DNA of 64,000 nucleotides from Pseudohoeflea suaedae (GTDB lineage Bacteria; Pseudomonadota; Alphaproteobacteria; Rhizobiales; Rhizobiaceae): contig NZ_SMSI01000002.1 in NCBI RefSeq assembly GCF_004354915.1, positions 372,001 to 436,000 of the forward strand. The letters are read 5' to 3'. The translations under genes and the position numbers were made by a program. How positions within the stretch are numbered: the first letter of the stretch is position 1; each line of letters starts with the position of its first letter. Under the pieces are notes generated by a model, which did no database searches, had not been told where the DNA came from, and worked only from the letters and a program-made list of their open reading frames with translations. This document shows, one piece after another, positions 52,030-60,973 of the stretch.

Positions 52030-52872
52030 ATGTCCGAGACTGAAATGACCGCAGAGCAGGCAGAGGGGACGAGGGAAACCATTCTCGAAGTGCGTGACGT
52101 CACCGTCGCCTTCGGCAAGAACGTGGTTCTCGACAGTCTGGATCTCGATGTCTATCGCGGCGAGATTCTCGGCTTCGTCGGCGGGTCGGGCACGGGAAAG
52201 TCGGTGCTGATGCGGGCGATCCTGCGCTTGCTGCGCCGCCAGTCCGGCACCATCCGCATTCTCGGGCACGATTACGACACAGCCAACGAGGCCGACCGGA
52301 TCAAGCTCGACATGCGTCTGGGCGTACTCTTCCAGCACGGCGCACTGTTCTCAGCCCTCACGGTGCGTGAGAACATCCAGGTGCCGATGCGGGAATATCT
52401 CGATCTGCCGCAATCGCTGATGGACGAGCTGACGGCGGTCAAGATCGAGATGGTCGGCCTCGACCCGTCGGCGGGCGCCAAATATCCGTCGGAACTCTCG
52501 GGCGGCATGATCAAGCGCGCCGCACTCGCGCGCGCACTGGCTCTCGATCCGGATATCGTCTTTCTCGACGAGCCGACGTCGGGGCTGGATCCGATCGGTG
52601 CGGCGGAGTTCGACGAGCTGATTGCGCAATTGCGCGACACGCTCGGCCTGACCGTCTACATGGTGACCCATGACCTCGACAGCCTGTTTTCGGTGTGTGA
52701 CCGGATTGCAGTACTCGGGCAAAAAAAGGTCCTCGTATCGGGAACCATAGCGGAAATGCTTGAATTCGACGACCCATGGGTTCAGTCCTATTTCCGCGGT
52801 AAACGCGCCCGAACCATCAGCGGTTATCCCGATGGTTCAGGTTCAAATGCGGAACAATACCGCACCGAATAG
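52030..52872 (+). CDS. mlaF: MlaF-family ABC ATPase
   Basis: 280 residues from ATG 52030. Walker A GGSGTGKSV, Q-loop GVLFQHGALFSALTVRENI, signature LSGGMIKRAALARAL, Walker B DIVFLDEPTSGLDPIGA, and switch VTHDLDSLF. It powers lipid transfer with the MlaE permease. A GTG at 52021 is also open; AGGTG upstream favours 52030. The C-terminal FRGKRARTISGYPDG tail is longer than usual, where family members make dimer contacts. It ends 22 bases before mlaD. Confidence 0.92.
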   Translation: MSETEMTAEQAEGTRETILEVRDVTVAFGKNVVLDSLDLDVYRGEILGFVGGSGTGKSVLMRAILRLLRRQSGTIRILGHDYDTANEADRIKLDMRLGVLFQHGALFSALTVRENIQVPMREYLDLPQSLMDELTAVKIEMVGLDPSAGAKYPSELSGGMIKRAALARALALDPDIVFLDEPTSGLDPIGAAEFDELIAQLRDTLGLTVYMVTHDLDSLFSVCDRIAVLGQKKVLVSGTIAEMLEFDDPWVQSYFRGKRARTISGYPDGSGSNAEQYRTE

Positions 52873-52894
52873 GCAGGGAAGTGAGTTCAGTTAC

Positions 52895-54265
52895 ATGGAA
52901 ACGCGGGCCAATTACGCCATCGTCGGACTCTTTACGGTACTGGTCATCCTGTCTGCCTTCGGCTTCGTCTACTGGATGTCGCAGGTGGGCGGCGGCGGTG
53001 AAACCGGCCGCCTGATCGTCCGTATTCCCGGCTCGGCCAACGGACTGTCCGTGGGATCCGCCGTGCGCTTCAACGGTATTGCGGTGGGCTCGGTGCGTCG
53101 ACTCACGATTGACAGCGAGAACCCGAAATTCGTGATCGCCGATACCGAAGTGCGCGCCGATGCACCGATCTTCCCGGATACCAAGGCAGCCCTTGAAATT
53201 CAGGGCCTGACCGGTTCGGCCTATATCGAGTTGCAGGGCGGCACGCCGAGCGGAACGAACATCATCCGCGAGGCGATCCAGAACGAGGGCGTTGCCCATC
53301 TGGAAGCCGATCCATCGAATATCACCAACCTGCTGGCGACAGCCGACCAGATCATGACCCGCGCCAACAATGTGATCGGTGAAATCGAGGGTTTCGTCAA
53401 CGATGCGCGCGGTCCGCTGACCCAGACGATGCGCAACGCCGAGACGTTTACCGATGCCCTGGCCGAGAATTCGCAAGGCATCGACGATTTCCTCAAGTCG
53501 GTCTCGGGACTGTCGGAGACGATCCAGAGTGTTTCCGCGCGGCTTGATTCCACGCTCGAGGCCGCGCAGACGCTGCTCGAATCCGCGCAGCCCGAGAAGA
53601 TCACCCAGATCGTCACCAATGTGGAGAAGGTGACCAAGGACGTCGCCGACGCCTCGGGCGACATCTCCAAGGTCGTCACCCGGCTGTCCGACGCGGCTGA
53701 ATCGTTCAAGACCGTCGGTCAGCAGGCCGGGCAGACTCTGGAGCGCGTCGATAACCTGATGGCGGAAGTCGATCCGCAGAAGGTGCGCAAGGTCGTCGAC
53801 GACATTTCGGTGGCCAGTGGCGATGCGCGTGTGGCGATTGCCGACGCCAAGAACGTCGTGCAGACATTCACCGACCGCAAGGACGATTACGACCAGATCA
53901 TCACCGACGTGAAACAGATGGCCAACCGGCTGAACAACGCCTCGACCCGCGTCGATGGCGTTCTGGCCAAGCTCGACAGCCTGCTGGGCGACGACGAGAC
54001 CAACAGCCTGATGACCGACGCGCGTGATACGCTGAAGTCCTTCCGCGACGTCGCCGACAATCTCAATGCGCGTATCGGGCCGATTGCGGATAACCTGCAG
54101 CGGTTCTCGACCTCGGGGCTGAGCGATGTGGAAGCGCTGGTGCAGGATGCGCGGCGTTCCATCAACCGGATCGAGAGCAGCATTTCGAGTATCGAGCGCG
54201 ATCCGCAGCGGGTGATCTTCGGGGGCGATACAGTGAAACAATATGACGGTCGAACCCGTCGCTAA
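52895..54265 (+). CDS. mlaD: MlaD-family MCE protein
   Basis: 456 residues from ATG 52895. One N-terminal membrane helix (about 7-28, VGLFTVLVILSAFGFVYWM) precedes the MCE domain (about 40-115: GLSVGSAVRFNGIAVGSVRRL, ...LTGSAYIELQGG). A long helical tail (about 140-440) has repeated coiled-coil-like segments (AESFKTVGQQAGQTLERVDNLM). MCE proteins form hexamers that guide lipids through the periplasm; long tails form needles or tunnels. E. coli MlaD is much shorter (about 183), so this tail could bridge to the outer membrane. Confidence 0.9.
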   Translation: METRANYAIVGLFTVLVILSAFGFVYWMSQVGGGGETGRLIVRIPGSANGLSVGSAVRFNGIAVGSVRRLTIDSENPKFVIADTEVRADAPIFPDTKAALEIQGLTGSAYIELQGGTPSGTNIIREAIQNEGVAHLEADPSNITNLLATADQIMTRANNVIGEIEGFVNDARGPLTQTMRNAETFTDALAENSQGIDDFLKSVSGLSETIQSVSARLDSTLEAAQTLLESAQPEKITQIVTNVEKVTKDVADASGDISKVVTRLSDAAESFKTVGQQAGQTLERVDNLMAEVDPQKVRKVVDDISVASGDARVAIADAKNVVQTFTDRKDDYDQIITDVKQMANRLNNASTRVDGVLAKLDSLLGDDETNSLMTDARDTLKSFRDVADNLNARIGPIADNLQRFSTSGLSDVEALVQDARRSINRIESSISSIERDPQRVIFGGDTVKQYDGRTRR

Positions 54266-54328
54266 CATGGGGACAGATCGGGGACCGGTCGCGCGTCGCA
54301 GACACGGCACCCCGTTCATCGCAGGACA

Positions 54329-54949
54329 ATGAAATTGAACGTATATCGGGAATTCATGTCGGGCATGCGAGCCAGTGTGGTTGCAATGGTCGGCCTTGCG
54401 CTTCTGTCGGGCTGCGGCGCGCTGGGAACGAAGACGCCGCCGGACACCTACGCGCTGACCGGCACGCCCGAAGTGGAGGGCCGCGCATCGCCGGGCCGTC
54501 AGATCCTGATTGCCGAACCCCTGGCGCTCAAGGCGCTCGACAGCGAGCAGATCGTCATCAAGCCCACGCCGTCCTCGATCGAGTATCTGGCGGATTCGCA
54601 ATGGTCGGACCGTCTGCCGAAGATCGTCCAGGCCAAGCTCGTGGAAGCCTTCGAGAACACCAACCGTCTGGGCGGCGTCGGCCGTCCGGGCGAGGGGCTG
54701 GCAATCGATTACCAGATCGCGACGTCCATCCGTGCCTTCGAGGTACGGGTGCAGGGCGGCCGCACGGCAGTCGTGGAAATCTCGGCCAAGGTGATCAACG
54801 ACCGCAACGGCACCGTGCGTGACCAGGAGGTCTTCCGCTCGACGTCTCCGGTCAGCGGGACGGGCAATTCGGCCTATGTGGAAGCGCTCGATCGTGCCTT
54901 CGACAACGTCACGGCCGATCTCGTGCGCTGGGCTCTGCAGCGCTTCTAG
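54329..54949 (+). CDS. ABC-type transport auxiliary lipoprotein (PqiC/DUF330-like)
   Basis: 206 residues. A lipobox LLSGCGAL places Cys30 as the acylated residue. The mature part has YALTG near its start, IVIKPTPSSIEYLADSQWSDRLPKIVQAKLVEAFEN and the closing VTADLVRWALQRF, the pattern of the ABC-type transport auxiliary component (PqiC-like). It probably sits at the outer membrane and contacts the MCE protein tail. Alternative starts at 54356 and 54365 also give a signal peptide. Last gene of the Mla operon. Confidence 0.88.
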   Translation: MKLNVYREFMSGMRASVVAMVGLALLSGCGALGTKTPPDTYALTGTPEVEGRASPGRQILIAEPLALKALDSEQIVIKPTPSSIEYLADSQWSDRLPKIVQAKLVEAFENTNRLGGVGRPGEGLAIDYQIATSIRAFEVRVQGGRTAVVEISAKVINDRNGTVRDQEVFRSTSPVSGTGNSAYVEALDRAFDNVTADLVRWALQRF

Positions 54950-55431
54950 GCGTTGCCGCCGTCGCCGCCGGCTGCGACCAGTTCCACCCGGTTGCCCTCC
55001 GGGTCCGTCACGAAGATCCCGCGCCACCCGATCCAGGCAAACTCTTCCGCGCGCCATTCCACGCCCTGGGCGTCGAACCAGCGGCAGGCGGCTTGCTGGC
55101 CCTCGGGCGTCACCGTCAATGCGAGGTGATGGAGCGTCGAACGCTGACCGTCGGGCGCCGGGCGTTCGGGATTGCGGCCTTCATCGAACAAAGCCAGTAT
55201 CGCGGTGTGTCCAGCCACGCCGTTGGGCAGCCTGAAAAAGATCAGTCCGCCGCGGTCCGCGAGCATCTCGAGCCCGATCACGTCGCGATAGAACGCGGTC
55301 ATGGCCGCGAGATCGCTGCAGCGTATGGCGATTTCTCCTAGTCCCAGAACGGAAAAGCCCCGCTCGATGGCGGGGCCTTTCGTTTCATCCTTGCCGGTCA
55401 AGTCACGCCCGCTCGAAGCGGCCGCTGGCAT
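54946..55431 (-). CDS. VOC (glyoxalase/bleomycin-resistance fold) family protein
   Basis: 161 residues if started at ATG 55431, which lies 29 bases inside the end of the giant gene; TTG 55401 gives 151. The domain begins LGEIAIRCSDLAAMTAFYRDVIGLEML and ends with IGWRGIFVTDPEGNRVELV, the usual VOC metal/edge pattern (His near HHLALTV, Glu in VELV). No ATG, GTG or TTG lies between the hairpin at 55353 and the domain start, so the beginning is uncertain and the terminator may be read through. Function not assignable within VOC. Confidence 0.75.
   Translation of the reverse strand: MPAAASSGRDLTGKDETKGPAIERGFSVLGLGEIAIRCSDLAAMTAFYRDVIGLEMLADRGGLIFFRLPNGVAGHTAILALFDEGRNPERPAPDGQRSTLHHLALTVTPEGQQAACRWFDAQGVEWRAEEFAWIGWRGIFVTDPEGNRVELVAAGGDGGNA
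55353..55376 (-). terminator. Probable terminator of the giant gene
   Basis: GCCCCGC - 6-base loop - GCGGGGC, followed on the minus strand by TTTT. It lies 27 bases after the giant gene's stop, but inside the possible start region of the VOC gene. Confidence 0.55.
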
Positions 55432-58400
55432 GGGCCAGCATGGTGTAGACCTTGCCGGTGTCCGACGTCAGATAGGTCTGCGTCATCATGTTGTCCGGAT
55501 CGTTGCGCGCGACGTCCGAGAGAAGCTTCTCGAAGTCGGCGATATAGCGATCGACGGCACCGCGGAACTCGGGTTCGCGGCCGTATTTCGACTTGATCTC
55601 GTCGAAGGTCTGCTGACCCTTGAGCGTGTAGAGGCGACGGGTGAAGACGTCGCGCTCGCCGCGCTGGTAGCGCCGCCAGAGTTCGACCGATGCATCGTGA
55701 TCGATGGCCCGGGCGATGTCGACCGACAGCGAGTTCAGCGATTCCATCACATGACGCGGATTGCGGTCCTGGTTGCCGGTCCGGCTCGCGGTGCGGGCGG
55801 GCGGCGTGGAGCGTTGCTCTTCCTGAGCGGCGCCGCGCAGCAGGTCGGACACCCAGCCGGAGCCCTTGGACTGGGCGGCGGGCTGGGATGGCTTGGCGGG
55901 GGCGGGAGCATAGTCCTGGCTGCCGCGGAGCGGCGCATTGAAGGTCGGAGCCGGTGCCTGTTCCTGACGCGGCGCAGGAGCCTGCGGGCGCGGACGGGCG
56001 GGTGCCGGACGCTGTGCGGCCGGCTCGGCGATTTCGGCGCGACGGCTGGTCTGGCCGACGAGGTTTGCGAGATCCTGCAGCGCCTTGATCTGGTCGCTGA
56101 CGGCGCGGCGCATGGCGGCCGCACTCTCGCGGGTTTCCTCCGGCAGGTCGAACGCACCGCGCTTGAGTTCCTCGCGCGTCGTATCCAGTTCCTTGCGGAT
56201 ATCGTTTGCCGAGCGACGGATTTCGTTCGTCGCTTCAGAGAACCGGGCGGAGGCGTCACCGACGGCTGCCACGATCGTGTCGCGGACCTTGCGTGCGGTG
56301 GCGTCAGCCTGTTCCTCGGTTTCGCTCAGGCTGCGACCGGCGGCCTCGACGGCAGAGCGGAGCCCCGAGCCGAGCTTGCCGGCGGTGCGGTTGGCCAGAT
56401 CGTCTGCGTTCGAGAAGGCTCCGGTCACGATGCCTTCGAGCGAACGCATGGTCTTCTCGATCTCCTCCGAGCGGCCGACGAGGCCGACGGAAAGCGCCTG
56501 AAGGGCCTGCTGGCGTTCCTCGAGCGTGGAGGCGAGGTTCGACTGGGCGGCGCCCAGGAGATCCGAGGCGGATGCCAGAACGCGGGAATGTTCGTCGAAA
56601 CGTCCGGCAATCTGGCCGACCTGGGTGAGCGTGTTGCCGGATATGTCCGACAGGCGCTCCACCTTGCCGTCGAGCAGCCGGGCCGAGGTCGAGATGAGAT
56701 CCGACGCCTTCTGTGTCGAGCTTTCGAAGCGGCCCGAGACTTCCGAGAGTTCGGCGGATGCCGAAGCCACAGAGGTGCCGGCCGTCTCGAGCAGATAGGA
56801 GATCGAGGCGTTGCTTTCCGACAGGCGGCCCAGCAGGTCCTCGACGTTGGCGGTCAGGCTGCGCTTGGCGTTTTCGACGGCCGACAGCGTTTCGCTGGTA
56901 CGGGTCGAGAGCGCGTTGATGAGCGCGGCGTTCTCGGCCTGCAGGCGCTCGGTGCTCTTCTGCGTGATGTCTGCGAGTTCGCTTGCGATCGTCTGGCCGC
57001 TTTCGGCGTAACGGTCGACGAGCGGACGAACCTGATCATCGATGAGGCGCGAGAGCTCGGAGGACCGGCTCGCCAGCATCGAGTTGAGCTCGCGGGTGCG
57101 CTCGTCCAGCGTCGAGCCGACAGCGGTGGCGCGGACGTCGATGGCCTTTTCGGTGCGCTCCAGGTTCTCGATGAGAGAGCCGGTCTGCTCGGTGAGCTTG
57201 GCCGTGAGCGATTCGGTCTTCTCGGTCAGGGCGTTGGACAGCGAGTTGGTCGTCTCCGACAGCGCCGAGGTGAGGGCTCCCGTCTTGTCCGTCAGTTCGG
57301 CGGAAATTGCGCCGGTGCGTTCCGAGAGCGCGGATGTAAGCGCGTCGGTCTTTTCTGTCAGTTCGGCCGAAATGGCACCGGTGCGCTCCGAGAGGGTTGC
57401 GGACAGGAAATCCGTCTTCTCGGTGAGCTCGGCGGAAATGGCCGAGGTCTTCTCCGACAGCTTCGCCGAGATCTGGTCGGTGGTGCCTTCCAGCGAGGAG
57501 CCGACTTCCGCCATGCGCTCGGACATGATGCGGGTCTTTTCCTCGAGCGTGCTGGCGAGATTGTCGGCGGTTTCGCCGATCTGGCCGGCGGCCCGGTTGG
57601 TCTCGTCGGAAATCAGGCTCGAAATGCGCGAGGCCTGTTCGGTGAGACGGGTCTCGCTTTCTGCGAACAGCGAATTGATCGCCTGGGCCTGTTCGGTGAC
57701 CGTCTGACCGACGCCCGCGGCGATCTCGCCGATGCGCGATGCTTCCCGGTTCAGGGCATCGGCGCTGGTCGAGACCTCGGTGGCGATCTGGTTGGCGTGG
57801 GCGGCGAAGTTGGCGCTGCGCTCGTCGAGATGTTCTTCCAGCCGCTGCATGAACTGGTGGCTCTGACCTTCCATGCGGTTTGCGAAGCCAGCCGAGACGT
57901 TTTCGAGGTTCTCGCCGGCCTTGAGCGCTTCCGCATCGAGGTCGCTGGATACCTGTGCCACGGCCTCGCGCAGCTTGGCGGCAAGTCCGCCTGCCTTTTC
58001 CTCGATGGTACGCGAAACCCCGTCGAGGCCCTGGCCGAGAAGGGTATTCATGGTGTTGAGGCGCTCGTCGACGCGACCGGTGCCCTTCTCGAAGGTTTCC
58101 TCGAAACGGGCAGCCGCAACATCGGTGGACGCGCCGAAGCGGTCGGTATGCTCGTCGAACATCGACTGCATGCGCTCGGCGGCGCTGCCGGTGATATTCG
58201 CAACCCGGTCCGAATGGGTTTCGAACACGGTTTCGATGCGTTCGGCGGCGTTGTCGGTGAGCGATTCGACGCGATTTGCGTGATTGTCGAAGGCACCTTC
58301 CAGCCGGCCGGCGGTGGTCTCCGTCAGTGCTTCAATGCGGCTGGAAGCGCTGCCGGTCACGGACTCGATGCGGGTTGCATGGTTTTCGAACGCGCCTTCC

Positions 58401-60595
58401 ATCCGTCCCGCAGCCGTATCTGCAATGGTGGCCATGCGTTTCGACTGGCTGTCGAGCACGGTTTCCATACGGTCGGCGGCGGAGTTCGCGAGCTCGCCGA
58501 CCTTGCCGGCCTTCTCGTCGAGCATGGTGCGCATGCGCCCGGTCGCCTCGTCGGCGAGGAAGGCGGCGCGGCCCGACTGCTCCTCGAGAACCTTCTCGAG
58601 GCGTCCGGTGGCCGAATCGAGATCCTCGCGGATCGCCCTGGCGCGCTCGTCCATGCCGGAATTGATCTGGCCGGATTTTTCGTCGAGCGCCGAGTGGAGA
58701 GCACCGATACGGATGTCGAGTTCGGTTCCCAGATCCTGGGTCGTTTCCTCGATCTTGCCGAACAGCGACGTCGAGCGGGAGGACAGGGTTTCCTCGAAAC
58801 GCTGCTCCATGCCGGCAAGGGCGGCATTGATCGAATCCGATCCGCTGTTGGCTGCATTCTCCATGCGTGCCGCCGAGGCTTCCGCTGCCTGCTGGAGGGC
58901 GGCCGTCTTCTCGTCCATGCCGCGAATGGCGCGGTCAGAGGCCTGCGCGACGACGCTGTCCACACGTTCGACATTGTCGTTGAAGGTGCTGCCGATGCGT
59001 TCGAGGCCCGAAGACAGGATGCCGTCGATGGCGCTGGTGGACCCGTGGAGGGTTTCGTTGATGCGCGAGAGGCTGTCGCTGAGCTTGCTGTCGAGCGAGC
59101 CGGCGCGGCTGTCGAAGGCGCTGGTGAATTCCGAGACGCGGTCGTCGAAGGCCGTATTCAGGCTGGTGACGGAGGAGGCGAGGCGGTCCTCGAAGAGGCT
59201 CGCCCGCAGATCGAGATCCATGACCGCGTCGTCGGCGCTCGATTTGAGCGCCTGGCGGAAAGCCGCGCCCTTTTCGTCGAGCGTCGAGTTGAGCAGGGCA
59301 AGCGTATCTTCCAGGCCGGTGGAAATGGCCTGCTGGCCGACGCCGATGCTGTCGGAAATCTCGCGGGTGCGGGCAATGAGGGTCTCGTTGAGCTCGCGGG
59401 CGCGTTCGGAAAGAGCGGCATTGAGCTTCTCGGTATTGGCGTCCAGCGTCGAGGCGCGTGTCTCGAACTCGTTGAGAAGCGCCTTTCCGCGCTGTTCGAG
59501 CTGCGCGCGCAGGATCTCGATACGGGTATCGAATTCCTCCGTGAGGTCGTTGCCCGAGGATTTGAGGGTTTCCAGGAGGCCTTCGGTGCGCGAACCGAGA
59601 AGGTTCTCGATGGCGTCGGCGACCTCGGATGTCTGGCTCTGAAGCTGCGCGGCACGGGTGTCCAGCAACTGGGCGACTGCCTCGCCGGAGGTCGACAGGC
59701 GATTGGTCAGGTCGTCGCCGGCATTGGTGAGGTCGTTGCGCAGCTGTTCATGGGCGCCGGTGATCGAGGCGCGGATACGCTCGGCATGGGTGACGATGGC
59801 GTCACGCTCGTTGCCGAGTTCCTGAACGAGCCCGCGCACGCGGACTTCGTTATCCGTGTAGCTGCGCTCGAGCGCGTTGACTTCGGCATGGACCAGGGTT
59901 TCGAGCTCGGAAGCGCGCGCAATCGTCCGCTCGATGCCTTCATTCATCGAAGAGACTTCGCGACGCACGGCCTGGCCGACCGTCATGATCTTGTCGGCGG
60001 CGATGGTTTCAGGCTCGGCAAGCCGAAGGGCTACTTCCGCCATCGAACGGGCGGCCGTCCGCATTTCGCGGGCGCGGGCCATCATGATGGCGAAGGAGAA
60101 GAAGACGAAGACCGGGATGACGATCGCCACCAGCACGCCGATGGCGGCGGGCATGGCGAGCAGCTGGTTCAGGCTGCGGATCTGCAACAGCTCCGGGCCG
60201 TAGAGCAGATTGGCAATGCCCAGGCAGCCGACGGCCCAGAACAGCGACAGCAGAAGCGCATTGCGCATGGCGCCGCGGCTGGAGCGGATCTCGAAAGCGC
60301 GCAGAAGGGCAGCGGGCGTCTTGCGGCTGTCGTCATTGGCCGGCGCGAAGGGGCCAGCCGGCGTATAGGGCGGGGTGGCGCGCGACGGCTTTTCCTGACT
60401 GGCATCAGACTGAGCGCTCTCGCCGGCCGTGGATTTCGAATCGCTGGTCCGTGCGTCCGCGAGATCCTTGGCCGCTGCCGACACCTTCGCCTCCAACTCG
60501 TCATTGGAAAGATCGCTGTCATCGAGGGCCAGGGCGTCTTCGAGCGCTTCGAACGCCTGCTCGTCGAGGCTCTTGTCTGCTTTGTTCTTACTCAT
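55403..60595 (-). CDS. gpr: Growth pole ring-like giant protein (GPR/RgsE type)
   Basis: 1730 residues. The acidic N-terminus (1-100) is followed by two membrane helices (about 112-133 and 146-172, FWAVGCLGIANLLYG and VLVAIVIPVFVFFSFAIMMA). A very long helical region (about 180-1490) is built of 11- and 22-residue apolipoprotein-like repeats. A Pro/Ala/Gln-rich linker (about 1510-1590) and a conserved C-terminal globular part (VMESLNSLSVDIARAIDHDAS) close it. This layout matches the growth pole ring protein of Agrobacterium (over 2000 residues) and RgsE of Sinorhizobium, which form a ring at the growing pole and set rod shape. This copy is shorter. Probably anchored in the inner membrane. Confidence 0.85.
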   Translation of the reverse strand: MSKNKADKSLDEQAFEALEDALALDDSDLSNDELEAKVSAAAKDLADARTSDSKSTAGESAQSDASQEKPSRATPPYTPAGPFAPANDDSRKTPAALLRAFEIRSSRGAMRNALLLSLFWAVGCLGIANLLYGPELLQIRSLNQLLAMPAAIGVLVAIVIPVFVFFSFAIMMARAREMRTAARSMAEVALRLAEPETIAADKIMTVGQAVRREVSSMNEGIERTIARASELETLVHAEVNALERSYTDNEVRVRGLVQELGNERDAIVTHAERIRASITGAHEQLRNDLTNAGDDLTNRLSTSGEAVAQLLDTRAAQLQSQTSEVADAIENLLGSRTEGLLETLKSSGNDLTEEFDTRIEILRAQLEQRGKALLNEFETRASTLDANTEKLNAALSERARELNETLIARTREISDSIGVGQQAISTGLEDTLALLNSTLDEKGAAFRQALKSSADDAVMDLDLRASLFEDRLASSVTSLNTAFDDRVSEFTSAFDSRAGSLDSKLSDSLSRINETLHGSTSAIDGILSSGLERIGSTFNDNVERVDSVVAQASDRAIRGMDEKTAALQQAAEASAARMENAANSGSDSINAALAGMEQRFEETLSSRSTSLFGKIEETTQDLGTELDIRIGALHSALDEKSGQINSGMDERARAIREDLDSATGRLEKVLEEQSGRAAFLADEATGRMRTMLDEKAGKVGELANSAADRMETVLDSQSKRMATIADTAAGRMEGAFENHATRIESVTGSASSRIEALTETTAGRLEGAFDNHANRVESLTDNAAERIETVFETHSDRVANITGSAAERMQSMFDEHTDRFGASTDVAAARFEETFEKGTGRVDERLNTMNTLLGQGLDGVSRTIEEKAGGLAAKLREAVAQVSSDLDAEALKAGENLENVSAGFANRMEGQSHQFMQRLEEHLDERSANFAAHANQIATEVSTSADALNREASRIGEIAAGVGQTVTEQAQAINSLFAESETRLTEQASRISSLISDETNRAAGQIGETADNLASTLEEKTRIMSERMAEVGSSLEGTTDQISAKLSEKTSAISAELTEKTDFLSATLSERTGAISAELTEKTDALTSALSERTGAISAELTDKTGALTSALSETTNSLSNALTEKTESLTAKLTEQTGSLIENLERTEKAIDVRATAVGSTLDERTRELNSMLASRSSELSRLIDDQVRPLVDRYAESGQTIASELADITQKSTERLQAENAALINALSTRTSETLSAVENAKRSLTANVEDLLGRLSESNASISYLLETAGTSVASASAELSEVSGRFESSTQKASDLISTSARLLDGKVERLSDISGNTLTQVGQIAGRFDEHSRVLASASDLLGAAQSNLASTLEERQQALQALSVGLVGRSEEIEKTMRSLEGIVTGAFSNADDLANRTAGKLGSGLRSAVEAAGRSLSETEEQADATARKVRDTIVAAVGDASARFSEATNEIRRSANDIRKELDTTREELKRGAFDLPEETRESAAAMRRAVSDQIKALQDLANLVGQTSRRAEIAEPAAQRPAPARPRPQAPAPRQEQAPAPTFNAPLRGSQDYAPAPAKPSQPAAQSKGSGWVSDLLRGAAQEEQRSTPPARTASRTGNQDRNPRHVMESLNSLSVDIARAIDHDASVELWRRYQRGERDVFTRRLYTLKGQQTFDEIKSKYGREPEFRGAVDRYIADFEKLLSDVARNDPDNMMTQTYLTSDTGKVYTMLAHASGRFERA
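57176..57439 (-). repeat. Four 66-bp coding repeats (22-residue units) in the giant gene
   Basis: Four consecutive 22-residue units starting at residue 1053: ISAELTEKTDFLSATLSERT, ISAELTEKTDALTSALSERT, ISAELTDKTGALTSALSETT and LSNALTEKTESLTAKLTEQT, each with two linking residues. They are the least diverged repeats of the protein and look recently amplified. Each 22-mer is two 11-mers, as in apolipoprotein A-I amphipathic helices. Confidence 0.85.
58052..58414 (-). repeat. Second block of 22-residue coding repeats in the giant gene
   Basis: Five 22-residue units and one 11-residue half unit from residue 728, with the theme A-A-x-R-hydrophobic-E-x-x-F-(E/D)-x-H-x-x-R: AAGRMEGAFENHATRIESVT, TAGRLEGAFDNHANRVESLT, AAERIETVFETHSDRVANIT, AAERMQSMFDEHTDRFGAST, AAARFEETFEKGTGRVDERL. 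The half unit ASSRIEALTET follows the first and shows that the basic period is 11 residues. Confidence 0.8.
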
Positions 60596-60973
60596 GTACT
60601 TCGCTTTCGTGCCCCGTTTGGGCGTCCGGGCGGTATCCGGGGGAGTTCCGCCTGTCCTTGGAATTCCCCTCGACCGGACGTCTCACGTGCCTGTTTTCGC
60701 TGCCGAAGGCGGCAAAAATGCAATCATATCAACCAGACTAGTGACATATTAGAATGGAATCCACAATTGCGGCTCCGGGCTGCATAACAGTGTCACGTTA
60801 TCCCCCGCTTTCTACAATTGGTCGCATTTTCAAAATCTGCCAATGAAACGCCATATTTAGACCTAGTTAACCATAATGACAGATTTCGATCCCCATTATG
60901 GACAGTCTTAGGCAAGGAGACAGCTGACGGGGAGCATGATCTTCCCAAACTGACACAGACAAGGAAAACCGCG
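60596..60973. other. Divergent promoter region between the giant gene and the Hpt gene
   Basis: 378 bases without a gene, distinctly AT-richer than its surroundings from about 60710. It holds TTTA-N7-TTAAC at 60856-60871, one base off the CtrA consensus TTAA-N7-TTAA(C). AAGGA at 60961 is the ribosome site of the Hpt gene. Promoters for both flanking genes must lie here. No other structure was noted. Confidence 0.45.

Noticed and set aside
57176-57439. Direct repeats that could suggest a CRISPR array
   Set aside because: The 66-base period is in frame with no unique spacers and encodes helical repeats of the giant protein.
55301-60787. An 1828-codon open frame on the plus strand opposite the giant gene
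   Set aside because: It is the antisense shadow of the repeated helical gene. The minus-strand protein has membrane helices, repeats and a family match, while the plus-strand frame is Gly/Arg/Asp-rich without domains.
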